A stretch of DNA of 44,775 bases, taken from positions 1 through 44,775 of the forward strand of contig JAHFPH010000001.1 of assembly GCA_023266845.1 (NCBI GenBank), read 5' to 3'. This document shows positions 16,251 to 27,966 of this stretch, piece after piece (the stretch's first letter is position 1; every line of letters begins with the position of its first letter). Source of the DNA: Rhodospirillaceae bacterium (lineage in GTDB: Bacteria > Pseudomonadota > Alphaproteobacteria > JAEULC01). A program made the position numbers and the translations under genes. Under the pieces are notes generated by a model that did no database searches, was not told the DNA's origin, and was given only the letters and a program-made list of their open reading frames with translations.

Positions 16251-18123
16251 GCGCATCGCGCTTATGGCGGGCCTAGCGCTGGCGCTGGCCCACGCCGTCC
16301 TGGCGCAAGGCGCGTTGGCGCAGAGTGTGCCCCTGCCGCTCAACAACCCGCCGCCGCGCGCGCCGTATACCGCCGCGCCGATCACCGGCACGCCGTTCGA
16401 AGCCCAACCCCTGCCGCCGTTGGCGCCGATCGCGCCGCCGGGAACGCAAGCCCGGCCGCAAGCGCAGGCGCCGACGCCGGTCGAGGCGCCGCAAACCGGC
16501 GAGACCGCGAAACCGGGCGAGGCGAGCGTGCTGCCCGTGACCGGCAACAGCCTGCCGCCGGTCGATGTCGAATCGCTGGGGGTGCTGTCGGAATCGAACG
16601 GCGGGTTCGGCGTGAACCTATGGGCCGAGACCCGCCGCGACGTAATCGAGGCGCTGCTGCCGCGCCTGCCCGCGGCGCTGGCGGCGCCGTCGCTGCGAAG
16701 CCTGGAGCGCCGGCTGCTGCTGTCGATCGGCGGACCGCCCGAGCCGGCCCAGCCCGGCCGCGGCCTGATGCCCGTGCGCGTCGAGCGCTTGCTGGCGATG
16801 GGCGATCTGGGCGGGGCGCTGGAGCTGATCCGCGCCATGCCCGCGCGCGCGGTGGATTCCCGCATGGCCGAGACGCGCGCCAACGCGCTGCTGATCGCCG
16901 ACGACGTGGCCGCTTCCTGCCAGGAGGCGCGCGAGCGCCTGGCCTCCACGCCGGGACTTTTCTGGGACAAGTTGAATGTGTTTTGCGACCTGGCGGCGCG
17001 CGACGTGCCGCGCGCGCAATTGGGCGCGACCATGGTGCGCGACCAAGGCGACAAGGACGCGGCGTTCTTCACGCTGGCCGACGCGCTGTCGGGCAATAAG
17101 ACCGCGCAGGTGAAATCGCTGCCCGACGCCACGCCCCTGACTCTCGCCATGATGCGCGCTTCCGGCCAGCCGCTGCCGGCCGACGCGGGCCCGCGCGACA
17201 AGCCGCCGATCTTGCGCGGCATCGCGCTCGCGCCCAACACGCCGGCGCCGCTGCGCCTGGAGGCCGCGCATCGCGCCGCGCTCTACGGCGCCGTGACGCC
17301 GGAGGAACTCGCGAAAATCTTCGAGCAAACGAATTTTAGCCCCGCGCAGCTCGCCGGCGCCTTCAGCGAGGCGACCAAGCTCGGGCCGGCGCCGGCGCGC
17401 GCGCTTTTGTATCGCGCCGCCAAGGACCAGACCAAGCCGCAGGGGCGCGCCGAGGCGCTGCGCGCGCTGTACGCGCTGGGCCGCCAGGACGGCGATTTCG
17501 CGCTGTTGGTGCGGGTGACGCAGCCCTTGTTGCTGGAAATGCCGGCGGCGCGCGACCAGGCCTGGTTCGCGGCCGACGCGGCGCGCGCGCTCTATTCCGC
17601 GCGCAATCTGCCGGTCGCCAAGGCGTGGCTCGACATCGCGCTGTCGGCCGCGGCCAACGACCGCGACGCGGCGGCGGCAACGACGATGCTCTGGCCGCTG
17701 GCGCGCCTGGCCGACGGCGACGCGGCCGCTTCCTGGGACGCCGAGAAGCTCGCGCAATGGCGTGGCGCGGTCGAGGCTGGCAAATCCGACAATGCGCCGC
17801 AGCGCATCGCCATGGCGCTGGCGCTGCTCGACGCGCTCGGCGATCCGGTGATCGGCGCGGATTGGCAGCCCCTGTTCAAGGGCGCGACCACCATCGCCGG
17901 CACGATTCCATCGCCGATGGCGTGGTTCGGCCTGCGCGCCGCCGCGTCGGAAAAGCGCCTGGGGCTGACCGTGCTCTACGCGCTGACCGTGCTGGGCGAG
18001 GCCGATCCGGGCCGGCAGAACCCGGTGACGGTGGGCGCGGCCGTGCAGGCGCTGAAAGCCGCCGGCCTCGAGCGCGACGCGCGCGCGCTGGCCGTGGACG
18101 CCGCCATCGCGGCGGGGCTGTAA
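16231..18123 (+). CDS. Secreted helical-repeat-like protein of unknown function
   Basis: This 630-residue exported protein has a signal peptide in the first 31 residues (ALMAGLALALAHAVLAQG, likely cut after ALAQ). A Pro/Ala/Gln-rich linker (about 32-105) follows, then a long Ala/Leu-rich helical region to the end that looks like an alpha-solenoid. No catalytic motif is evident. NLWAETRRDVIEALLPRLPA marks the start of the folded part. Automated pipelines sometimes call such proteins 'antifreeze' because of Ala content; I see no support for that. The ATG at 16231 overlaps the 47-residue gene; an alternative ATG at 16264 would still leave a complete signal peptide. A periplasmic scaffold is one possibility, as inference. 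Confidence 0.85.
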   Translation: MTSCRAERIALMAGLALALAHAVLAQGALAQSVPLPLNNPPPRAPYTAAPITGTPFEAQPLPPLAPIAPPGTQARPQAQAPTPVEAPQTGETAKPGEASVLPVTGNSLPPVDVESLGVLSESNGGFGVNLWAETRRDVIEALLPRLPAALAAPSLRSLERRLLLSIGGPPEPAQPGRGLMPVRVERLLAMGDLGGALELIRAMPARAVDSRMAETRANALLIADDVAASCQEARERLASTPGLFWDKLNVFCDLAARDVPRAQLGATMVRDQGDKDAAFFTLADALSGNKTAQVKSLPDATPLTLAMMRASGQPLPADAGPRDKPPILRGIALAPNTPAPLRLEAAHRAALYGAVTPEELAKIFEQTNFSPAQLAGAFSEATKLGPAPARALLYRAAKDQTKPQGRAEALRALYALGRQDGDFALLVRVTQPLLLEMPAARDQAWFAADAARALYSARNLPVAKAWLDIALSAAANDRDAAAATTMLWPLARLADGDAAASWDAEKLAQWRGAVEAGKSDNAPQRIAMALALLDALGDPVIGADWQPLFKGATTIAGTIPSPMAWFGLRAAASEKRLGLTVLYALTVLGEADPGRQNPVTVGAAVQALKAAGLERDARALAVDAAIAAGL

Positions 18124-18445
18124 TCCCCCTTAATATTCACCACAGAGACACACAGGTCAGAACTAGGTTTAAGCGCGCTTGGGCCGCGCCACGGAATCTC
18201 CCTATCGCCCTTTCCTCCAGCGTTATGGCCGGGCCCAGACCCGGCCATCCACGCTTCAATTCAATTCTCAAACCCAGGCGTGGATGCCTGGGTCACGCTC
18301 GCTAAGGCTCGCGGCCCGGGCATGACGGCCTGGGAATGGCGCCGGATATGGACAGCATGGACAGCCCGGGCAAATTTCTCTAATTAAGCCCGTCCGTAAC
18401 GAAAAACTACGTACCAACCCAGGCCGCTAGCGCGGCCGTCTGGAT
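18124..18445. other. Gene-free stretch before tRNA-Phe
   Basis: These 322 bases hold a half-copy of the CACAGAG repeat (18137-18155) and BIME-like repeat copy 3 (18221-18328). An AT-richer stretch at about 18370-18420 may carry the tRNA promoter. No open frame with coding character is seen. Confidence 0.6.
18221..18328. repeat. BIME-like paired inverted repeat, copy 3
   Basis: The left unit CGTTATGGCCGGG..CCGGCCATCCACGC and the right unit GCGTGGATGCCTGGGTCACG..GGCCCGGGCATGACGG. The right unit carries an inserted CGCTCGCTAAGGCTCGCGG arm, shared in form with copy 4. Confidence 0.75.
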
Positions 18446-18521
18446 GCCCAGGTAGCTCAGTTGGTAGAGCACGTGACTGAAAATCACGGTGTCGCTGGTT
18501 CGATTCCGGCCCTGGGCACCA
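18446..18521 (+). tRNA. tRNA-Phe (anticodon GAA)
   Basis: A 76-base cloverleaf. The acceptor stem GCCCAGG pairs with CCTGGGC. The D arm contains AGCTCAGTTGGTAGAGC. The anticodon stem-loop is CGTGA-CTGAAAA-TCACG with GAA at positions 34-36. The T arm has GGTTCGATTCC. CCA is encoded in the DNA at 18519-18521. No integrase or attachment-site repeat is evident next to it. Confidence 0.97.
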
Positions 18522-18612
18522 TCGCCGCTCCACTTCGGAATTGAAACTCGCCTATACTCGTTCTCCATCTAGGGCCGCCCGGCGAAGGGCCGGCCGCATG
18601 GGGGAGGAGCGA

Positions 18613-20208
18613 ATGCGCGCGGGATATATCGCATCGGGATTGTTTGTGGGCCTCGCCGTCGCTTTGGCGGCGGGGGGCGTTGCGGCGCAGACCCAGGAAA
18701 CGCCACGGAAGGGCGGCACCCTGATCTTCGGAGTCGACGCCGATCCGCCGAATTACGATTGCGCGGGCACGACCACCTTCGTCGCCATGCAGACCTTGAG
18801 TCCGCATTACTCCACCCTGCTTAAATTCGATCCCGACAAATACCCGCAAGCCAAGGGCGACCTGGCGCAGTCCTGGACGATCTCGCCCGACGGGCTAACT
18901 TATACCTTCAAGCTCAAGCCCGGCGTCAAGTTCCACGACGGCGGCGCGCTGACGGCCGAGGACGTGAAGGCCACGTTCGACCGCATCCGCAATCCGCCAC
19001 CGGGCGCGGTGTCGGTGCGCCAAGCCGATTACGGCGACATCGCGAGCATCGAGACGCCCGACCCGCAGACCGTGGTGTTCAAGCTCGGCAAACCCGCGGC
19101 GTCGATGATCAACAACTTCGCCAGCCCCTGGAACTGCGTGCTGTCGGCAGCGAAACTCAAGTCCGACCCGGAATACCCGAAGAACAGGATCATGGGCTCG
19201 GGCGCCTTCAAGTTCGTCGAGCACATCAAGGGCTCGCATTGGGTGGGCGCACGCAACGACAGCTATTTCGAGAAGGACAAGCCGTATCTCGACGGGTTCC
19301 GCATCGTGTTCATCAAGGGCGCGCCGATGCTGAACGCGCTGCAAGGCGGGCAGATCATGGCCGAGTTCCGCGGCCTGGCGCCGGCCGAGCGCGACCGGCT
19401 GAAGCAGACCGTGGGCGACAAGCTTAGGGTCGAGGAGATGCCCTGGCTGTGCAAGTTCGACCTGTTCTTCAACGTGCAGAAACAGCCCTGGTCGGACATC
19501 CGCGTGCGCCACGCGCTCAGCATGGCGGTCGACCGCTGGAAAGGGGCGGAAGCCCTGTCGCGCACCGCCTTCGTGCGCGCGGTCGGCGGCACGCTCAGGC
19601 CCGGTTACGGGTTGGCGATCAAGGACGACGAGCTCGCCAAGCTGCCGGGTTTCGGGCGCGACGGCGCCGCCGCCAAGGCCGAGGCGAAAAAACTTTTGCA
19701 GCAAGCGGGCGCGCAGAACCTGAAATTCACGTTGCTCAGCCGCTCGGTGCCGATGCCCTACGAGCCGGTGGGCATTTATCTCGTGGACCAATGGCGGCAG
19801 ATCGGCGTGACGGTCGAGCTTTCGCCCCGCGACGTGGCGCAGCAGAAGGCCGCGATGATCGCCGGCAATTTCGACGTGGTGCTGGACGCCAATTGCTACG
19901 ACACGGACGAGCCCGACAACCAGCTTCGCCTCTACATCTCGAACGACAAATCGCCGGTCAATGTCAGCCACGCGATCGACCGCGATCTGGACGACCTGTT
20001 CGAAAAGCAGAAGCGCGCCACCAACGAAGCCGAGCGCGCCAAGTTCATCCGCGCGTTCGAGAAGCGCGCGATCGAGCAAAGCTATACCGTGCCCGTGGTG
20101 TGGTGGCACCGCATCGTGGCCCGCGACGCGCGCATCCGGGGCTGGAAAATGTCGCCCAGCCATTATTTGAACCAGGACTTGGCGGCGGTCTGGCTGGCGG
20201 AGAAGTGA
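18613..20208 (+). CDS. ABC transporter periplasmic substrate-binding protein (SBP family 5, peptide/nickel type)
   Basis: This 531-residue extracytoplasmic solute receptor belongs to the DppA/OppA/NikA cluster. The signal peptide is MRAGYIASGLFVGLAVALAA with cleavage near VAAQ. The mature protein starts with KGGTLIFGVDADPPNYD and continues with LAQSWTISPDGLTYTFKLKP and VKFHDGGALTAEDV, the family signature. The start at 18613 is fixed by GGGAGGAG seven bases upstream; ATGs at 18541 and 18598 have no such site. No permease or ATPase gene is adjacent: a BIME-like repeat and a convergent oxidase follow. It is therefore an orphan receptor, and its substrate (peptide, opine, nickel complex or other) cannot be told. 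Confidence 0.93.
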   Translation: MRAGYIASGLFVGLAVALAAGGVAAQTQETPRKGGTLIFGVDADPPNYDCAGTTTFVAMQTLSPHYSTLLKFDPDKYPQAKGDLAQSWTISPDGLTYTFKLKPGVKFHDGGALTAEDVKATFDRIRNPPPGAVSVRQADYGDIASIETPDPQTVVFKLGKPAASMINNFASPWNCVLSAAKLKSDPEYPKNRIMGSGAFKFVEHIKGSHWVGARNDSYFEKDKPYLDGFRIVFIKGAPMLNALQGGQIMAEFRGLAPAERDRLKQTVGDKLRVEEMPWLCKFDLFFNVQKQPWSDIRVRHALSMAVDRWKGAEALSRTAFVRAVGGTLRPGYGLAIKDDELAKLPGFGRDGAAAKAEAKKLLQQAGAQNLKFTLLSRSVPMPYEPVGIYLVDQWRQIGVTVELSPRDVAQQKAAMIAGNFDVVLDANCYDTDEPDNQLRLYISNDKSPVNVSHAIDRDLDDLFEKQKRATNEAERAKFIRAFEKRAIEQSYTVPVVWWHRIVARDARIRGWKMSPSHYLNQDLAAVWLAEK

Positions 20209-20227
20209 CGGCCGCTTCGTTCTATAT

Positions 20228-20334
20228 CGTTATGGCCGGGCTTGACCCGGCCATCCACGCTTGCTTGCAACATAATTAAGACCGGCGTGGATGCCCGGGT
20301 CACGCTCGCCGAGGCTCGCGGCCCGGGCATGACG
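20228..20334. repeat. BIME-like paired inverted repeat, copy 4
   Basis: The left unit CGTTATGGCCGGGCTTGACC and CCGGCCATCCACGC, and the right unit GCGTGGATGCCCGGGTCACG with a GCTCGCCGAGGCTCGCGG arm and CCCGGGCATGACG. It lies between the convergent binding-protein and oxidase genes and could act as a bidirectional terminator. Confidence 0.78.
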
Positions 20335-20361
20335 TTGAGGGGGCGATAAGCGGAGCTTTCC

Positions 20362-21786
20362 TCAAACCACCCTGATATGCGCCATCATGCCGCCCTGCTG
20401 GTGATCCAGGATGTGGCAATGGAACATCCATAGGCCCGACTCGCCGGCGACCAACGCGATGTCCATGCTTTCCTTCGGTCCCATCAGGACCGTGTCGCGC
20501 CAATCCTGCGTTTTGAGCGCCGCGCCGCCCTCGGCGATCACGCGGAAGAAATGCCCGTGCAGATGCACGGGATGGTGCCAGGCCGTGTCGTTGGCGATTT
20601 GCAGCACCGCGCTCGTCCCGCGCTTCAGGGTCAAGAGCGGCGCGCCATGTGCGTGCGCCGAATGGTCGCCCGCGACGATACCGTTGATCGCCCAGAACTT
20701 GCCGCGCCCGGCCAGCGCGCGCGGATCGAGCGTCGTGCCGTCGAGCACCGCCTCGAACGGCCCGCCCATCATGCCGCCGGAGAAGCGCACCGCGAAACGC
20801 TCGGCCTGCGCCAGGTCGGGCTCGGGCAGCGCGTTGGCGGCAAGGCGCGGCGGGGGGCCGAACGCGGCTTGGCGCAACGGCGCGCCGTCATAGACCAGAT
20901 CGACCAGCCGGTACGCGGCGCGCGGATCGAACGCGTCGATCACGCTCGAGCGCTGGCCGGGTTTTCCCACCGCGTCGAGGATGATGTCCGCGCGCTCGGC
21001 CGGCGACAGCACCACGCGGCCACCCGCCGGCTCGCGCGGCTCGACCGCTTGGCCGTCCAGCGCGATCACGACGGGTTTGTGGTCCTTGAACTCGAGCGCG
21101 AAGATGCGCGCCGACGCCGCGTTGATCAGGCGCAGCCGCACCCGCTCGCCCGCGCGCAGGCGCCATTCCTCGGCTTCGCTGCCGTTGATCGTGACCGTGT
21201 TGCCCAGGCGCCCGTCGTGGCTCATATCGCGGAAATTGCCGAAATCGGCGGTTAGCTTGGCTTGATCGTCCAAACGCCAGTCCGCCAGCACCCAGACCTC
21301 GTCGCGGTCGACCTTGGGCGGCTCGGCTTCCTCTACGATCAGCGCGCCGTGCAAGCCGCGCGGCACTTGCTCGAAGCTTCTGTGGTGCGGGTGGTACCAA
21401 TAGCTGCCCGCGTCGGGCAAAGCGAATTCGTAGACGAAGCTCGCGCCCGGGGCGATCGGCTTTTGCGTCAGGTACGGCACGCCGTCCATCGCGTTGGGCA
21501 CGCGGATGCCATGCCAATGCACGGCGGTCTCTTCGGCCAATTTGTTTTCGACCGTGATCCGCAGTTTGTCGCCCACGCGCGCGCGAATCGTGGGGCCGGG
21601 CACCGCGCCGTTGAAGGCCCAGACATCGGTCGAGGGGAATTTCTCGCCCACCAGCTTTGCCTGCGCGGGCGCGGCGACGAGCTTCAATTCATGAAGCCGA
21701 GGCGCGGCGCGGGCGGGCAGGGACGCCACTAAGGGTAGCGCCGCCGAGGCCTGCAGCAGTCTTCGCCGGGTTAGGCGCATATCCAT
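20362..21786 (-). CDS. Multicopper oxidase, Tat-exported
   Basis: This is a three-cupredoxin-domain oxidase of the CueO/bilirubin-oxidase/SufI-like group; such enzymes oxidise Cu(I), metals or phenols with O2 in the periplasm. A Tat leader with RRRLLQASAALPLVASLPA is at the N-terminus. All four copper-ligand clusters are seen: HWHG (about 90-93), WYHPHH (130-135), HPVHLHGHFF and MFHCHILDHQQGGMM near the C-terminus. The last supplies the type 1 Cys-His pair and axial Met, so the enzyme should be active. There is no CueO-type Met-rich insert, so copper tolerance is not specifically indicated. Start ATGs at 21786 and 21780 are both possible; neither has a clear ribosome-binding site. Confidence 0.93.
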   Translation of the reverse strand: MDMRLTRRRLLQASAALPLVASLPARAAPRLHELKLVAAPAQAKLVGEKFPSTDVWAFNGAVPGPTIRARVGDKLRITVENKLAEETAVHWHGIRVPNAMDGVPYLTQKPIAPGASFVYEFALPDAGSYWYHPHHRSFEQVPRGLHGALIVEEAEPPKVDRDEVWVLADWRLDDQAKLTADFGNFRDMSHDGRLGNTVTINGSEAEEWRLRAGERVRLRLINAASARIFALEFKDHKPVVIALDGQAVEPREPAGGRVVLSPAERADIILDAVGKPGQRSSVIDAFDPRAAYRLVDLVYDGAPLRQAAFGPPPRLAANALPEPDLAQAERFAVRFSGGMMGGPFEAVLDGTTLDPRALAGRGKFWAINGIVAGDHSAHAHGAPLLTLKRGTSAVLQIANDTAWHHPVHLHGHFFRVIAEGGAALKTQDWRDTVLMGPKESMDIALVAGESGLWMFHCHILDHQQGGMMAHIRVV

Positions 21787-21835
21787 AACGTAGGACTGCA
21801 ACCCTGCCGCGTGGCAAGGTCAAGTCGCGGTGTGG

Positions 21836-22876
21836 TCAAGCCTTGCGCGACGCCATATACGCCTGGAGGCCGGGGTGCTTCAACACCTCGCTGTTGACGA
21901 TGAAGGTCGGGGCCTCCCCGCGCGCCAAGGACAGGGCCGCGCCGATGGCGTCCGAGGCGATGTTGCGAAAGCATTCGTCGGTATGGCAGAGCGAATGCGG
22001 GGTTACGATCACGCTGTCGAGCTTGAGCAGCGGATTGTCCGGCGCCACCGGTTCCTGCTCGAACACGTCAAGCGCCGCGCCCGCGATGCGCCGGTCTTTC
22101 AGCGCCGCGTACAGCGCCGTTTCGTCCACGGTCTGGCCGCGCGAGGTGTTGATGAGATAAGCCGTGGGCTTCATCAGCTTCAATTCGCGCTCGCCCACCA
22201 GCTTGGTGGTCTCGGGCGTCAGCGGCGTGCTGATGGAAACGAAGTCGGCTCGGCTGAGCAGCGCGTCCTTTTCCACCAGCGCGACGCCGATCTCCTTCAT
22301 GTCCTCAGGTCTCGCATAGGGGTCGCAGCCCATATGTGTCATGCCGAGCGGCTTCAACAGCCGGAACGTCTCCTTGCCGATGCTGCCCACGCCGAACGAG
22401 CCGAAGGTCTTGCCGATCAGCCCCACGCCCATGTCGTCGTGGCGTTCGGCCCAGCGCCCCGCGCGGGTCAGGCGGTCGAGCCGGAACATCTTCAGCGACA
22501 GCGCCATGACGAAGCCCAGGATGATCGTCGCCACCGGCCGGCGCACCGCCTCGGGCGTGTTGCACACCAGCACGCCGGCCCGGGTGCAGGCCTCCACGTC
22601 CACGTTGTCGAAGCCCACGCCGAAGCGCGCCACCAGCTTCAGGCGCCGGTCGGCGCGCGCAAGCGAGGCCGCCTCGGTGCGCGGGCGCATGGTGACGATC
22701 GCGTCGTAGCGCGCGGCCTGGTCCGGCGTGATCGCCGGCGTGGCCAAGTCAATGAACTCGAAGGCCACGCCAAGCGCGGCCTTAAGCCGCTCGAGCACGA
22801 CGGGGTCGAAGGCCGGCTTGCCGTCCGCCCCGATGCAATCGCGCGTGAAGCCGACGCGGAATGGTTCCACGGTCAT
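21836..22876 (-). CDS. D-isomer-specific 2-hydroxyacid dehydrogenase
   Basis: This 346-residue NAD(P)-dependent dehydrogenase belongs to the phosphoglycerate/glyoxylate/formate dehydrogenase superfamily and interconverts a 2-oxoacid and a D-2-hydroxyacid. The substrate-domain motif is KLVARFGVGFDNVD. The Rossmann motif is FGSFGVGSIGKETF (G-x-G-x-x-G). The catalytic Arg is in NTSRGQTVDE, the Glu in DVFEQEPV and the His in VTPHSLCHTDE. The insert with KMFRLDRLTRAGRWAERHDD is slightly longer than usual. The substrate is undetermined. It is downstream of HU on the same strand and upstream of the oxidase, with no overlaps that would prove an operon. Confidence 0.93.
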   Translation of the reverse strand: MTVEPFRVGFTRDCIGADGKPAFDPVVLERLKAALGVAFEFIDLATPAITPDQAARYDAIVTMRPRTEAASLARADRRLKLVARFGVGFDNVDVEACTRAGVLVCNTPEAVRRPVATIILGFVMALSLKMFRLDRLTRAGRWAERHDDMGVGLIGKTFGSFGVGSIGKETFRLLKPLGMTHMGCDPYARPEDMKEIGVALVEKDALLSRADFVSISTPLTPETTKLVGERELKLMKPTAYLINTSRGQTVDETALYAALKDRRIAGAALDVFEQEPVAPDNPLLKLDSVIVTPHSLCHTDECFRNIASDAIGAALSLARGEAPTFIVNSEVLKHPGLQAYMASRKA

Positions 22877-22996
22877 CGGAGCCTGCCTTGTCTGGACCTA
22901 TGGCTTGAACGGATCGTGTGACTTGGCGGTCGCCGCGAGACTCGTTTTGCGGTCCATGTGCCGTTCTCCCCGGCGCGATCTTAGGGGCAAAACGCA

Positions 22997-23027
22997 CCGG
23001 GCGCGACCCGATCAGGATCGCGCCCGG
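22997..23027 (-). terminator. Rho-independent terminator after HU
   Basis: A perfect 10-base stem, CCGGGCGCGA (22997-23006) with TCGCGCCCGG (23018-23027), and an 11-base loop lie just past the HU stop. On the minus strand the stem is followed by TGCGTTTTGCC, a weak T-tract. Confidence 0.7.
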
Positions 23028-23085
23028 ATGGAATATGGACCGACAGCAGCGCCGCCGGGTTGCAACCGGCGGGTCGAAAAACGAT

Positions 23086-23361
23086 CTAGCGCTTGTTGAG
23101 CGTGTCCTTCAGCGTCTTCGAGGCCTTGAAGCGGATGGTCTTGCTGGCCCTGATCTGGATCGCCTCGCCCGTTTTCGGGTTGCGGCCCATGCGGGCGCCG
23201 CGCTTGCCAAGTACGAAGGTGCCGAGCGTGGTGCGCACGCCCTTGCCTTTGACCAGCGAGTCCCCGATCGAGCTCAGCACGGCCTGAAGCGCGCTCTTGG
23301 AGTCCTTGGCGCTGAATCCGGTTTTCTTTGCTACTGCGGCGACGAGTTCGGTTTGGTTCAC
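23086..23361 (-). CDS. HU family histone-like DNA-binding protein
   Basis: HU bends and compacts DNA without strong sequence preference and works as a dimer. The 91-residue product has the family's N-terminal helices (ELVAAVAKKTGFSAKDSKSA), LGTFVLGKRGARMGRNPKTG spanning the signature and start of the DNA-binding arm, then IRASKTIRFKASKTLKD. The arm reads GRNPKTGEAIQI rather than the common GRNPQTGEEI. The start is taken as the GTG at 23361 (VNQTEL): it gives the normal length, begins exactly where the HU fold begins, and has GGGGAA upstream. An ATG at 23424 would add 21 residues. A strong hairpin follows the gene. Confidence 0.93.
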   Translation of the reverse strand: MNQTELVAAVAKKTGFSAKDSKSALQAVLSSIGDSLVKGKGVRTTLGTFVLGKRGARMGRNPKTGEAIQIRASKTIRFKASKTLKDTLNKR

Positions 23362-23690
23362 GTTGGTATTCCCCGAGCGAGTGTGTTGTGCCAACCCTAG
23401 TATGGGTTTGAGCTTGATACCCAATCCCTAGACGAATGCAAGCGAGTATGCGGACTTCGCGCATCGCCCTACGGCGAACCCCAGGCATTCCAAGGCTGCG
23501 CGCGTTGCAGCATGCGTCGATCAGCCTGGCATCCCAGTCGGCCGGTCGCAGGCGCCGCGCCGCTATTCGGGCGGCTCGATTCGCCGAATACAGCCCGGCC
23601 AGAGGCCTTATTTTGACCGAATATTAACTATTCGTGCCTATTTTCCCACGCCTAAGGCATTGGCCCCTACTGGGGCGCGACGGGACTCGC
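23362..23690. other. Divergent intergenic region between HU and the sensor kinase
   Basis: These 329 bases should hold the promoters of both genes. On the minus strand, CATACTAG about 40 bases upstream of the HU GTG could be a -10 region. AT-rich TATTTTGACCGAATATTAAC at about 23609-23628 may belong to the kinase promoter. No coding frame or structured RNA was recognised. Confidence 0.4.
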
Positions 23691-27455
<3,765 letters not shown>

Positions 27456-27689
27456 ATTCGGCGCTCCCCGCCGGGCCTCGCGGCCATCCAAGCCTTTCCC
27501 CGACTTCGATCTCTTCTATTGGTCCAGCGCATGGCGCCGTGCTAGAAACCGCCGCCGCGGTGACGTGTGACGCGAGCGCGGGGCCTAGAAATTCGCCCTG
27601 GCGGCTAGGTCGACAATCCGGGCCGGATCGCGCATAACTGGCGCGTCGAAAAAGGGCTTAAGGGCTGCCGAGCGTCAGGCAGGTAGGGA

Positions 27690-27959
27690 ATGGCGGAAAT
27701 CGCTGAGAAAATCATGGATATCGTCGCCAGGGAGGCGAAGCTCGATCGCGCCAAGTTGGCGCTCGACACGCGCCTGGACGCACTCAAGATCGAATCGCTC
27801 GACCTGGTGCAGATCCTGTTCGCGATCGAGGACGAGTTCGACGTTTACGTTCCTTACAACGACGAATCCTACAAGCTCGAGACGCTGAGCGACGTGGTGA
27901 ACGGCGTGAACCGCCTGATCGCCGAAAAGCAACCGGAAGCCGCGGCCGGCCAGAACTGA
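27690..27959 (+). CDS. Acyl carrier protein (specialised, not the housekeeping AcpP)
   Basis: This 89-residue carrier protein needs a 4'-phosphopantetheine arm on S36 in LKIESLDLVQIL. The motif reads E-S-L where housekeeping AcpP has D-S-L. Helices follow the ACP order, ending in LETLSDVVNGVNRLIAEKQ. The acidic FAIEDEFDVYVPYNDES (helix II and following) would dock to a ketosynthase. It ends seven bases before the ketosynthase gene, so the two form an operon and probably a working pair. A ribosome-binding site (AGGTAGGGA) precedes the ATG. The acyl chain it carries is unknown; typical fatty-acid genes (fabD, fabG) are not beside it. Confidence 0.9.
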   Translation: MAEIAEKIMDIVAREAKLDRAKLALDTRLDALKIESLDLVQILFAIEDEFDVYVPYNDESYKLETLSDVVNGVNRLIAEKQPEAAAGQN

Positions 27960-27966
27960 AACCTTC

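Noticed and set aside
18446-18521. tRNA-Phe as an integration site for an island
   Set aside because: No integrase, no direct repeat of the tRNA 3' end and no GC shift on either side were seen.
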